A stretch of 36,731 nucleotides of DNA from JBJKSO01 sp046703825 (GTDB lineage Bacteria > Chloroflexota > Dormibacteria > Aeolococcales > Bog-877). Positions 16,018 to 23,981 of the stretch are shown piece by piece. How positions within the stretch are numbered: the stretch's first letter is position 1; each line of letters starts with the position of its first letter. The stretch spans positions 1 through 36,731 of the forward strand of contig JBJKSO010000014.1 in NCBI GenBank assembly GCA_046703825.1, read 5' to 3'. The notes beneath the pieces are model-generated. The model saw nothing but the letters and a program-made list of their open reading frames with translations, had not been told where the DNA came from and ran no database searches. The position numbers were made by a program, and so were the translations under genes.

Positions 16018-17428
16018 TAGCCAGTCGGGCATCCAGCTGGGTCGAGAGCGGATCGGGACTGCCCCCGCGTGTCGACTGGATGAAGTGGTGGACTGCCAAG
16101 GCGGCCAGCGGCAGCAGCGCCAGGGGCACGAGGGAGTAGGGGAGCAGCCGCAGCGGTCCCGCCATGGGCAGCAGGCAGAACCCGACCAGGGTCACCGAGG
16201 TGAGCGCCGCCACGCTCCACCGCCGCCGCTGCAACAGCACGTACAGGCATAGAAGCAAAGGCACCGCGCCCGCGGCGGGCCAACCGATCAGGAGCCCCCC
16301 CACCAGCAGGAAGGTGGCGGGGATGCTGTGCACCACCACCCGCCGGTCCAAGCGCATCTGCTCCGGCGCCAGCAGCAGTGCCAGGGTGGGGTAGAGGAGC
16401 AGGTCGTCGTTGCTGTGAGCGTAGGGGGCCAGCAGCAGCCAGCAGCAGAGGGCCGCACCGACCAGCGGCCAGGCCGAACCCGGGGGGCGCTGCGCCCCGG
16501 TGACGACGAGCCCGGCCACTGCGCTCACACCCAGGGCGGCCGAGAAGAGCCGCACCCCCGCGGGGAATGGCGTCAGGCCGCCGTAAGCCGCCAGCGTGGA
16601 GACGTTGGGCTGGCGATCGAGGGTGGAGCTGAACTGCAGCAGCCCGTGGAGAAAGCCACCCACACCACCGCTCACCAGAACGCCACCCAGCAGCGCGAGC
16701 ACCACCGCCGAGGCGGCCGCTGCGCTCGCGTAGGCGGCTAGGTCGGTGCGCCGGGGCCAGAAGCATGCCGCCAGCGCCGGCCAGAGCGGCCAGAGCAAGT
16801 CGGGTTTGAGCAAGACCATCCCGCTCAGCACGCCCGCGGTCAGCGGGCGTCGCTGCTCCGCCAGCAACACGCAGCCGACGACACCGGCGGTGGCCAGGAG
16901 ATCGACCTGGCCGTAGAAGAGCCCCATCGTTGCCGGCGGGGTGACCAGAGCCGCCAGCAGCCAGCCCCCCCGGTGCGACCAGCCCAGGCGGCGCAGCAGC
17001 CCCCGGCCGGCCCAGGCGGCAGCGGCGAGGCCGGCGGCTGAGTACACGGCGAACCCGGCCCAGAACCCGAGTGCTGCGAAGGGCGCAAAGAAGAGCGCCA
17101 CCACGGGCAGGTAGGCGAAGCGGTCGATCAGAGGGTGCAGCGGGTGGGCGAACTGGGCGTGCTGCTCGAACGCGGTCAGCGCTGGCAGGTTGTACGGGTT
17201 CACCCCCTGCCAAACCGCTCGGCCGGCGGCGTAGAAGACTCGCCAGTCGCTGGCCATTCCGTAGGGCCGGGGCGGTAAGCCCAGCCCGAACGCCAGCGCC
17301 GAGAACCCGACCAGGAAGGGGAGCAACGGTGCGGCTGGGTGCCGCCAAAGATCGGCCAGCCCCACCCGTCCACGAACCCCAGGCGCTGGTGCGATGGTCG
17401 CGAACACGGCCGCAGTCTGCCCGCTCAC
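16010..17428 (-). CDS. GT87/DUF2029-like polytopic membrane glycosyltransferase
   Basis: A 472-aa membrane protein with about ten hydrophobic segments and the GT87 pattern: SDWRVFYAAGR with D61 as the probable catalytic Asp in the first outer loop, GVNPYNLPALTAFEQ, DRFAYLPVVALFFAPFAALGFW, and a conserved late segment APYAHSNDDLLLYPTLALLL. Expected role: transfer of a mannose-like sugar from a polyprenyl-phosphate donor to a lipoglycan or glycoprotein outside the membrane; the acceptor is unknown. GTG at 17428 is chosen because GGAGAGG lies 5 nt upstream; an in-frame GTG at 17476 adds 16 residues but lacks a ribosome site. It is a paralogue of the gene at 11819. It ends in its own terminator and is divergent from prfB. 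Confidence 0.8.
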   Translation of the reverse strand: MSGQTAAVFATIAPAPGVRGRVGLADLWRHPAAPLLPFLVGFSALAFGLGLPPRPYGMASDWRVFYAAGRAVWQGVNPYNLPALTAFEQHAQFAHPLHPLIDRFAYLPVVALFFAPFAALGFWAGFAVYSAAGLAAAAWAGRGLLRRLGWSHRGGWLLAALVTPPATMGLFYGQVDLLATAGVVGCVLLAEQRRPLTAGVLSGMVLLKPDLLWPLWPALAACFWPRRTDLAAYASAAAASAVVLALLGGVLVSGGVGGFLHGLLQFSSTLDRQPNVSTLAAYGGLTPFPAGVRLFSAALGVSAVAGLVVTGAQRPPGSAWPLVGAALCCWLLLAPYAHSNDDLLLYPTLALLLAPEQMRLDRRVVVHSIPATFLLVGGLLIGWPAAGAVPLLLCLYVLLQRRRWSVAALTSVTLVGFCLLPMAGPLRLLPYSLVPLALLPLAALAVHHFIQSTRGGSPDPLSTQLDARLATA

Positions 17429-17505
17429 AGCCGCCTCTCCGGTCGCGCCTCGGTAGCGGTTCCAGCACGACCTCACCCCGACGGGTATCGCCCCAGGCTC
17501 GCGGG

Positions 17506-17511
17506 TAGACT
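17506..17511 (+). promoter_or_regulatory. -10 box of prfB, probably leaderless
   Basis: TAGACT lies exactly 6 nt before the prfB ATG. Transcription normally begins 6-8 nt after a -10 hexamer, so the mRNA should start at or next to the ATG. No Shine-Dalgarno lies upstream of the ATG, which fits a leaderless transcript. No -35 is recognisable. Confidence 0.5.
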
Positions 17512-17517
17512 GCGGCC

Positions 17518-18634
17518 ATGAGCGAGTTGGGCACCCAGGCCCAAGAGCTGTACCGGCGCGCGGTCCAGCTCAAGGAGCATCTTTGACTTCGATGGCAAGC
17601 ATGGCCGGGCCGCGCAGCTGTCCGCAGAGCTCGGGCAGCCGGGTGCTTGGGATGACCCCACCCGCGCGCAGCAACTCTCGCAGGAGCTGAGCCGGCTCGA
17701 GTCCGAACTGGGTGGGCTCGACAGCCTCGAGCGCAGGGCGCGCGACGCGGTCGAGCTTTCGGAACTGACCGAGGGCGACGACTCCAGCCAGGCGGAGCTC
17801 GACGGCGAGGTGAAGGCCCTGGCCGGCGAGCTCGACCGGCGTGAGCTGGACCTGCTCTTCCAGGACCCCTACTCGGATTACCCCGCTCTGGTGACGGTCC
17901 ACTCCGGCGCGGGTGGGACGGACGCGCAGGACTGGGCCGAGATGCTGTTGCGGATGTATCTCCGCTGGGCCGACCAACACCAGTTCAAGAGCGAGCTGCT
18001 GGACCAATCCGAGGGCGAGGAGGCAGGGATCAAGTCGGCCACCGTGCGCATCGATGGAGCCCATGCCTACGGGCTGCTTCGTGCCGAGAAGGGGGTGCAC
18101 CGACTGGTGCGCATCAGCCCTTTCGACGCCAACCACCGGCGCCACACCGCCTTCGCGCTGGTGGAGGTCTACCCCGAGATTCCCGACGAGGTGGCGCTGG
18201 AGATCGACGACAAGGACGTTCGGATCGACGTGTATCGCAGCTCGGGGGCGGGCGGGCAACACGTGAACAAGACCTCGTCAGCAGTTCGCATCACCCACCT
18301 GCCCACCGGCATCGTGGTCACCTGCCAGAACGAGCGCTCCCAGGGACAGAACCGGGACACCGCCTGGCGGGTGCTGCGCTCGCGGCTGCTGGATCTTCAA
18401 AGGGCGCAGCGGGCTGAGCACCTGGCCGACCTCAAGGGGGATCTGATCTCGCCGGAGTGGGGCAACCAGATCCGATCCTACGTGCTGCAGCCCTACACCT
18501 TGGTCAAGGACCTGCGCACCGGCATCGAGGTTGGCAATGTCGACGCGGTCCTCCTAGGCGACGTGGATCCCTTCATGGAGGGCTACCTGCGCCAGGAGGC
18601 GAGCCGCCGCGAGAAGGAGGAGGGGGCCGCTTAG
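17518..18634 (+). CDS. prfB: Peptide chain release factor 2, expressed by programmed +1 frameshift
   Basis: RF2 reads UGA and UAA stop codons and triggers peptide release. Translation from ATG 17518 runs 22 codons to an in-frame TGA (17584-17586) within CTTTGAC; a +1 shift at CTT continues from GAC at 17585 to the TAG at 18632-18634, giving 371 aa, the normal RF2 length. In the shifted frame are the stop-recognition tripeptide SPF (in LVRISPFDANHRRHTAF) and the catalytic GGQ (residues 245-247, in SGAGGQHVNKTSSAVRITH). The second frame alone has no sensible start before 17810, well into the protein, so this is one gene and not a pseudogene. It is autoregulated: low RF2 lets the ribosome pause at UGA and shift. 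Confidence 0.97.
17572..17587 (+). promoter_or_regulatory. prfB programmed +1 frameshift element
   Basis: An internal Shine-Dalgarno AAGGAG (17572-17577) sits 3 nt (CAT) before CTT TGA C (17581-17587). Slippery CUU codon, UGA stop, the unfavourable 3' C and the 3-nt spacing all match the element known from E. coli prfB. Confidence 0.97.
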
Positions 18635-18682
18635 GCGGTCCGGAGCCCAGTCAGAGGAGGGGGAGGGTGCGCCGCCTCGCGA

Positions 18683-18700
18683 TCACAAGCCAGTCACAAG
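18683..18700. promoter_or_regulatory. Direct repeat TCACAAG-N4-TCACAAG upstream of ftsE
   Basis: Two identical 7-mers (18683-18689 and 18694-18700) are spaced by 4 nt, an 11-bp period; the match even extends to TCACAAGC. This is the layout of OmpR/PhoB-family response-regulator sites and resembles the mycobacterial PhoP repeat TCACAGC-N4-TCACAGC. Its centre is about 47 bp before the predicted ftsE transcription start, where the promoter has no -35, which suits an activator. Confidence 0.45.
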
Positions 18701-18726
18701 CTCCGGTCGGCGCTCGCGGTGATCGG

Positions 18727-18732
18727 TATACT
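18727..18732 (+). promoter_or_regulatory. -10 box TATACT of ftsE-ftsX
   Basis: TATACT differs from TATAAT at one position. It lies 99 bp before the chosen ftsE ATG. No -35 hexamer is recognisable 16-18 bp upstream. With prfB ending at 18634, this gives ftsEX its own promoter. Confidence 0.5.
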
Positions 18733-18830
18733 CCCGGCAATCGAAGGCCAAGGGCTTCCAACCAGCAACACGTCTTAGGGTTCCGCCCGTGGGCAGCCAG
18801 CACGTCTGGCAGAGGACACCAGCTTCCCTA

Positions 18831-19610
18831 ATGTCGATCTCCAGCCCCGCCCCGCCCAGGCCGCGGCCTGGGCTGGCGCGTACCACGGCCCTGTCCCGGC
18901 CGGAACCGCCCATCATCGTCTTCGAGCGTGTCTACAAGGCCTACCCGAACGGGCTGATGGCCATCCGGGACGCCTCCTTCACCATCCGCCCCCGCGACTT
19001 CGTCTTCGTGGTGGGCGCGAGCGGAGCCGGCAAGTCGACCATCATCCGGCTGCTGATCCGCGAGGAGCTGGCCACCCAAGGCAAGGTCTTGGTGGAGGGT
19101 CAGGACCTGGCCCGGCTCCGCCGCCGTCACCTGCCGCGGCTGCGCCGCAAGATGGGAATCGTCTTCCAGGACTTCAAGCTCCTCCCCAACCTGACCGTGG
19201 AGCAGAACGTCGCCTTCGCCATTCAGGTCACGGACCCGGGGCGCCCGCATCTCAGGGAGAAGGTCGGCGAAGCGCTCTACATCGTCGGGTTGGAGGACAA
19301 GCTGCACCACTTCCCCAACGAGCTGTCTGGCGGCGAGCAGCAGCGGGTGGCCATCGCCCGGGCTCTGGTGCACCGGCCCCGGATCTTCCTGGCCGACGAG
19401 CCAACCGGCAACCTGGACCCCGATGCGGGCTGGGGAATCGTTCAACTGCTCCAGCAGATCAACCACCGCGGCGCCACCGTGGTCATGGCCACCCACAACC
19501 GCGAGGTGGTCGACCTCTGCCGGCAGCGGGTGCTGGCCATCGAGGACGGCCGGGTGGTGCGGGATGAAGCGGAGGGGCAGTACCTGAAGGAAGGCGAGGC
19601 CATCCTTTGA
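18831..19610 (+). CDS. ftsE: Cell division ATP-binding protein FtsE
   Basis: ATPase of the FtsEX complex, which regulates peptidoglycan hydrolases at the division site. The 259-aa product has Walker A GASGAGKST (62-70), Q-loop segment IVFQDFKLLPNLTVEQNV, signature SGGEQQRVAIARAL, Walker B IFLADEPTGNLDP and H-loop VVMATHNREVV. The FtsE core (IIVFERVYKAYPNG) begins only near residue 28; before it is a Pro/Arg-rich extension (SSPAPPRPRPGLAR) that canonical FtsE lacks. ATG 18831 was chosen, though its AGAGGA is 14 nt away; GTG at 18789 would lengthen the extension further. ftsX follows with a stop/start overlap, and the prfB-ftsE-ftsX order is common in Gram-positive-like phyla. Confidence 0.94.
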   Translation: MSISSPAPPRPRPGLARTTALSRPEPPIIVFERVYKAYPNGLMAIRDASFTIRPRDFVFVVGASGAGKSTIIRLLIREELATQGKVLVEGQDLARLRRRHLPRLRRKMGIVFQDFKLLPNLTVEQNVAFAIQVTDPGRPHLREKVGEALYIVGLEDKLHHFPNELSGGEQQRVAIARALVHRPRIFLADEPTGNLDPDAGWGIVQLLQQINHRGATVVMATHNREVVDLCRQRVLAIEDGRVVRDEAEGQYLKEGEAIL

Positions 19611-20503
19611 ACCCGCTGCCGGCGCTGCGGTTCGTTCTGAGGATCGCGGTCCAGAACATCACCCGCAACCGGGGCATCGCGATGGCCAGCCTGCTCACGG
19701 TGACACTGACCCTGCTCGGCGCCGGCGCCGCCGTGGGAGTGGTGCATGCCCTGGACGGGGTGCTGCACAGCGAGGAGTCCCAGGCCAGCGTGCTCAAGGT
19801 CTTCATGTCGGACCATGTCTCCTTCGCCAGCATCGTGAACTTGGAAAATCGACTGGCGGAACAGCCCAACGTGGCTCGGGCCAGCTTCGAAAACAAGAAC
19901 CAGGCTGCCCAGCAGGCGGCCAGCGGCCTAGGCCTCAAGAAGGCGATCCAAATCCTGGAGAGCACCGGCGCCGGCAATCCCCTGCCGGCCAGCATCAACC
20001 TGCACCTGCGCAATATCCGGGCGGTTTCACAGATCAACTCCGAGGTGCGCAGCAGCTCGGTGCTGTACACCGGTCCCCACCCAACCGACTACAACGCCAA
20101 CGTCATCCCCCGCCTGGAGCACTACCTGTTCGCCGCCCAGCTGGGTGGCATCCTGCTGGTGGCGGTGGTGGGGGCGGTGGCGCTGGTTATCATCACCATA
20201 TCCGTGCGCACGGCGGCATACGTCCGGCGCCAGGAGATCGAGATCATGAAGTTGGTGGGCGCCACCGACTGGTTCGTGCGCTGGCCGTTTTTGGTCGAGG
20301 GGATCATCATCGGCGTCGTGTCCGCGCTTTTGGCCTCGCTGATCCTGCTGGTGCTCGGCCTGGCCTTCGGCTCGGGCCAGAGCCTCGCGCTCGGCGTCGG
20401 CGCGCGCTTCGCGGCGCTGATCGTGGTCGGCCTGCTCTTGGGCGGTGCGGTCCTGGGCTCCTTCGGGAGCATCATCGGCATCCGCCGCTCCCTGGCCACC
20501 TGA
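19607..20503 (+). CDS. ftsX: Cell division protein FtsX
   Basis: Membrane partner of FtsE, passing ATP-driven conformational change to an extracellular cell-wall hydrolase. The 298-aa length is typical. Topology: short cytoplasmic N-terminus ending NITRNRGIA, helix 1 (about 26-47), an extracytoplasmic domain of about 120 residues, then three C-terminal helices starting near YLFAAQLGGILLVAVVGAV. The loop YVRRQEIEIMKLVGATDWFV is the diagnostic FtsX segment. The TTG start at 19607 overlaps the ftsE stop (TTGA), with GAGG 7 nt before it. No hydrolase gene follows in the window. Confidence 0.94.
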   Translation: MNPLPALRFVLRIAVQNITRNRGIAMASLLTVTLTLLGAGAAVGVVHALDGVLHSEESQASVLKVFMSDHVSFASIVNLENRLAEQPNVARASFENKNQAAQQAASGLGLKKAIQILESTGAGNPLPASINLHLRNIRAVSQINSEVRSSSVLYTGPHPTDYNANVIPRLEHYLFAAQLGGILLVAVVGAVALVIITISVRTAAYVRRQEIEIMKLVGATDWFVRWPFLVEGIIIGVVSALLASLILLVLGLAFGSGQSLALGVGARFAALIVVGLLLGGAVLGSFGSIIGIRRSLAT

Positions 20504-20538
20504 CCACGAGCGGCGGTCGGGCCTCCCGAGAGCCGCGC

Positions 20539-20544
20539 TAGGAT
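20539..20544 (+). promoter_or_regulatory. -10-like box TAGGAT of the 2-oxo-acid dehydrogenase operon
   Basis: TAGGAT lies 34 nt before the chosen E1 alpha ATG, in the gap after ftsX. It would give a leader of roughly 28 nt containing the GGAGG ribosome site at 20564-20568. No -35 is clear. Confidence 0.35.
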
Positions 20545-20578
20545 GGCGCGGGGAAAAGTCAACGGAGGTCGATCAGGC

Positions 20579-21583
20579 ATGGCACTGACCCAAGCCAAGT
20601 TGCTCGGAGTCGGCGCTCCCCCGCCGGAGCAGCTGCTCGAGATGTACCGGCAGATGGTGATGGGGCGGCTGCTGGACGAGCGGGTGCTGGTGCTCAACCG
20701 CCAGGGCCGGGCTCCCTTCGCTATCTCCGGACAAGGTCATGAGGCGGCCCAGGTGGGCGTGGGCCACGCCCTGCGGCGCGACCACGACTGGGTCGTGCCC
20801 TACTACCGCGACATCACCTTGGTGCTGGTCTTGGGCATGGCGCCCAAGGACCAGCTGCTGGCGGCGCTGGCCAAGGCCGACGATCCCAACTCCGGAGCCC
20901 GCCAGATGCCCGCCCACTACTCCTGCCGCCGGCACAACATCGTCACCACCGGAAGTTCGGTGGCGACCCAGATCCTGCACGCGGTCGGCATCGCCCAAGC
21001 CTTCAAGTACCGGCACGAGGACAAGGTCGTGCTGGTATCGGTCGGCGAGGGCGGCACCAGTGAGGGTGACTGGCACGAGGGCCTCAACTGGGCCTCGGTG
21101 CACCGGCTACCGGTGGTCTTTTTGGTGGAGAACAACTCGTACGCCATCAGCGTCCCCCAGGCGCTGCAGATGGCGGTGCCGCGGGTCAGTCAGCGCGCGG
21201 CCGGCTACGGCATGCCCGGGCTGACGGTGGACGGTGGCGACGTGCTCGAGACCTGGCGGGCGGCGGTGGAGGCGGTGGAGCGCGCCCGCGAGGGCGGCGG
21301 CCCCACCCTGCTGGAAGCCGCCTGCGTCCGGCTGCAATCGCACAGCAGCGACGACGATCAGCGCCGCTACCGCAAGCCGGAGGACCTGGAGGAGATGCAC
21401 CGCCAGGACCCGCTGAACCGCTTCCGGCTCGAGCTGGAGCGGGCGGAAGTGCTAGCTCCCGGGGCGGCCGAGGAGGTGCGCAAGTCCTGCCTCGACGAGA
21501 TCAACCGCCTCCAGCAGGAGGCGGATCGCGCCCCGGTTCCCGACCCCGAGTCCGCCTTCCGCAACGTCCACCAGGACAGCTGA
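20579..21583 (+). CDS. 2-oxo-acid dehydrogenase E1 component, alpha subunit (pyruvate or branched-chain)
   Basis: Alpha subunit of the thiamine-diphosphate-dependent E1, decarboxylating pyruvate or branched-chain 2-oxo acids. The 334-aa product carries the ThDP/Mg motif GEGGTSEGDWHEGLN ending at ENN (residues 156-186), preceded by the conserved PAHYSCRRHNIVTTGSSVA, and the loop RLQSHSSDDDQRRYR that corresponds to the regulated phosphorylation loop of mitochondrial E1. The layout and the SSDDDQ loop look more like branched-chain-type E1 alpha than classical PdhA, but substrate cannot be fixed by sight. ATG 20579 has GGAGG 10 nt upstream; an earlier in-frame ATG (20543) overlaps the -10 box and was rejected. 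E1 beta follows after 3 nt. Confidence 0.9.
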   Translation: MALTQAKLLGVGAPPPEQLLEMYRQMVMGRLLDERVLVLNRQGRAPFAISGQGHEAAQVGVGHALRRDHDWVVPYYRDITLVLVLGMAPKDQLLAALAKADDPNSGARQMPAHYSCRRHNIVTTGSSVATQILHAVGIAQAFKYRHEDKVVLVSVGEGGTSEGDWHEGLNWASVHRLPVVFLVENNSYAISVPQALQMAVPRVSQRAAGYGMPGLTVDGGDVLETWRAAVEAVERAREGGGPTLLEAACVRLQSHSSDDDQRRYRKPEDLEEMHRQDPLNRFRLELERAEVLAPGAAEEVRKSCLDEINRLQQEADRAPVPDPESAFRNVHQDS

Positions 21584-21586
21584 GCC

Positions 21587-22576
21587 ATGCCCCAGTTGAC
21601 CTACGTGGAGGCCATCCGCACCGCGCTGCTGGAGGAGATGCAGCGGGACGACCGGGTGGTGCTGATGGGGGAGGACGTCGGCGTCAAGGGTGGCGTATTC
21701 GGTGCCACCGCGGGCCTCTTCCAGGAGTTCGGCGGCGAACGGGTGATCGATTCCCCGCTGGCCGAGGCGGCGATTGTCGGCGTGGCGATCGGCTGCGCGC
21801 TGGCGGGATTGCGGCCGGTGGCCGAGATCCAGTTCCTGGACTTCATCCCGCCGGCGATGGACCAGATCATCAGCGAAGCCGCCAAGATCCGTTACCGCTC
21901 CAATGGCGACTGGAACTGCCCGCTGGTGGTGCGCGCACCCTGCGGCGGCGGCGTCCATGTTCACGGGGCGCTGTACCACTCCCAGATGCTCGAGGCCATC
22001 TTCGCCCACGTGCCCGGGCTCAAGGTGGTGCTGCCGGCGACGCCGTACGACGCCAAGGGGCTGCTGCTGTCGGCGCTGCGCGACCCCGACCCGGTCTGCT
22101 TCTTCGAGCACAAGGCGCTCTACCGCTCCCTCCGCCAGGAGGTGCCCGAGGAAGAGTTCACCGTGCCCATCGGCGAGGGCCGGATCGCCAGGCCGGGACG
22201 AGACATCAGCTGCATCACCTACGGCGCCACGGTCCACGAGGCGCTGGTCGCCGCCGAGCGGCTCGCGGCCGACGATGTGGAGGTGGAGGTGGTGGACCTG
22301 CGCACCGTGCGTCCCCTTGACCGCCGCCTGATCGTGGAGAGCGCGCGCCGCACCGGCAAGGTGCTGGTGGCGCAGGAGGCCAACTTGGCGGTGAGCGTCT
22401 CCGCCGAGGTGGCGGCCATCGTTGCGGAGGAGTGCTTCGACGCCCTGGACGGGCCGGTGATGAGGATCGGTGGGCCGGAGATCCCGGCCATCCCCTTCGC
22501 CGAGAGCCTGGCCGAGACCTACTGCCTGGGTCCTGACAAGATTGAAGCGAAACTGCGGGAGCTGGCGGGCTACTGA
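21587..22576 (+). CDS. 2-oxo-acid dehydrogenase E1 component, beta subunit
   Basis: Beta subunit of the E1 heterotetramer; it completes the ThDP site and takes part in reductive acylation of E2. Of 329 aa, typical for the family, conserved parts are MGEDVGVKGGVFGATAGLF, the ThDP-activating Glu (E60) in VIDSPLAEAAIVG, VAEIQFLDFIPPAMDQI, the Gly/His-rich GGGVHVHGALYHSQ and the C-terminal transketolase domain with EVVDLRTVRPLD and VLVAQEAN. It starts 3 nt after E1 alpha and is presumably made in equal amount with it. Confidence 0.93.
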   Translation: MPQLTYVEAIRTALLEEMQRDDRVVLMGEDVGVKGGVFGATAGLFQEFGGERVIDSPLAEAAIVGVAIGCALAGLRPVAEIQFLDFIPPAMDQIISEAAKIRYRSNGDWNCPLVVRAPCGGGVHVHGALYHSQMLEAIFAHVPGLKVVLPATPYDAKGLLLSALRDPDPVCFFEHKALYRSLRQEVPEEEFTVPIGEGRIARPGRDISCITYGATVHEALVAAERLAADDVEVEVVDLRTVRPLDRRLIVESARRTGKVLVAQEANLAVSVSAEVAAIVAEECFDALDGPVMRIGGPEIPAIPFAESLAETYCLGPDKIEAKLRELAGY

Positions 22577-22606
22577 GCCGCCCTGCTTGGAGGTTCGTTT
22601 GATTCC

Positions 22607-23941
22607 ATGGCGCTAACCGTCAAGATGCCCCAGCTCGGGGAGTCGGTGACCGAGGGGACGATCGGAAGCTGGCTGGTCAAGCCGGGCCAGCAGGTGAGCC
22701 AGTACGACTCCCTGGTCGAGGTGATCACCGACAAGGTCACCGCGGAAGTGCCGTCGCCCGCCTCGGGGACGGTCGGCGAGCTGCTCGCTGGCGAGGGACA
22801 GCGGTTGGCGGTCGGTGAGCCGATCTGCACCTTGGAGGGTGCGGAGGTCGACGGTGCCGGCGCCGAATCGGGGACCGAGCCTCGCGCGACCGAGGCTTCT
22901 GCGACCGAGCCTCCTGCGGGTGAGCCGGAGGTGGCGGTGGTGGCCACCCCGGCGGAAGCCCAGGTGTCGGCCGCACTTTCAGACTCCGGGCCTGCCGCCG
23001 ATGCGCCGGCGCCGGCCGGCAGGCGACCGGCCGCGCCAACCAGCCAAGCGGGCTTCGTCAGCCCGGCGGTGCGGGCGCTGGCTGGCGAGCATGGGATCGA
23101 TCTCGCCCGGGTGCGCGGGACCGGCTTCCAGGGCCGGATCACCAAGCGCGACGTGATGCTGTTCCTCGAGCGCGGAGAGGGCGGATCGGCGGAGGCCGCG
23201 AAGCCGGCGCTGTCCGGGCCGGTGCCACCTGCGCCAGTGGCCCAGGCGGGCGAGCGGATCCCCCTCTCGCCGATGCGTCGCTCGATCGCGGAGCACATGG
23301 TGCGCAGTCGCCACACCTCCCCGCACGCATGGACCATGGTCGAGGTGGACATGGCGGGGGTAGCGGAAGCCCGCCGCCGCCGGGGCGAGGAGTTCAAACG
23401 GGCCACCGGGGTCGAGCTCTCCTTCCTGCACTTCGGGATGAGGGCGACCTGTTTGGCGCTCCGCTCGGTGCCCTCGATGAACGCCACCTTCCAGGACGAC
23501 GCGGTCGAGCTCAAGGCCGATCTCAACCTGGGTCTCGCGGTGGCGGTGGATCAAGGACTGATCGTCCCGGTGGTCCGTTCGGCCGACCGCTACAGCTTGG
23601 CCGGGCTGGCTCAGAGCTCCGCCGAGCTGATCGGACGAGCGCGGGCGGGCAAGCTCGGCCTGGACGACGTGGCGGGCGGGACCTTCACGCTCAACAACGC
23701 GGGGGCGCTCGGCACCGTGATGTCGCAGGCGATCATCAACCAGCCGCAGGCGGGAATCTTGGTGATGGACGCCGTGATCCGCCGGCCGGTGGTGGTCGGC
23801 GACGGCATCGCCATCCGGCCGATGATGAACCTTTGCCTCAGCTTCGACCATCGAATCAACGACGGCGCCGCCGCGGCCCGCTTCCTTAACTCAGCCAAGG
23901 CGTGGCTGGAAGCGGTGGATCCGGAGGTCGGCCTCTTCTGA
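22607..23941 (+). CDS. Dihydrolipoamide acyltransferase E2 of the 2-oxo-acid dehydrogenase complex
   Basis: Core acyltransferase of the complex, moving the acyl group from E1 via a swinging lipoyl arm to CoA. The 444-aa product has one lipoyl domain (1-80) with lipoylated K43 in ITDKVTAEVPSP, an Ala/Pro/Glu-rich linker with short ATE-type repeats (about 85-145), a peripheral-subunit-binding domain starting FVSPAVRALAGEHGID and ending GRITKRDVMLF, a second linker, and the catalytic domain with SPMRRSIAEHMVRSRHTSPH and the active-site His in FDHRINDGAAAARF (H415, D419). GGAGG lies 13 nt before ATG 22607. The lipoate genes directly downstream would supply its cofactor. Confidence 0.94.
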   Translation: MALTVKMPQLGESVTEGTIGSWLVKPGQQVSQYDSLVEVITDKVTAEVPSPASGTVGELLAGEGQRLAVGEPICTLEGAEVDGAGAESGTEPRATEASATEPPAGEPEVAVVATPAEAQVSAALSDSGPAADAPAPAGRRPAAPTSQAGFVSPAVRALAGEHGIDLARVRGTGFQGRITKRDVMLFLERGEGGSAEAAKPALSGPVPPAPVAQAGERIPLSPMRRSIAEHMVRSRHTSPHAWTMVEVDMAGVAEARRRRGEEFKRATGVELSFLHFGMRATCLALRSVPSMNATFQDDAVELKADLNLGLAVAVDQGLIVPVVRSADRYSLAGLAQSSAELIGRARAGKLGLDDVAGGTFTLNNAGALGTVMSQAIINQPQAGILVMDAVIRRPVVVGDGIAIRPMMNLCLSFDHRINDGAAAARFLNSAKAWLEAVDPEVGLF

Positions 23942-23969
23942 CGGCCCCGGCGGCACCGCCGGCACCGGC

Positions 23970-23975
23970 TACGAT
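23970..23975 (+). promoter_or_regulatory. -10 box of lipA, probably leaderless
   Basis: TACGAT is exactly 6 nt before the lipA GTG, so the transcript should start at or beside the GTG. The only purine-rich stretch, GGAAG, touches the start codon too closely to work as a Shine-Dalgarno. Confidence 0.45.
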
Positions 23976-23981
23976 GGAAGC

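Noticed and set aside
15987..17573. 528-residue minus-strand frame over the GT87-like gene
   Set aside because: Arg/Gly/Pro-rich shadow; the other minus frame (16010-17428) gives a coherent polytopic membrane protein with family motifs.
17518..18634. prfB as a pseudogene with an early stop
   Set aside because: The TGA at 17584 lies in a complete programmed frameshift element and the rest of RF2 is intact.
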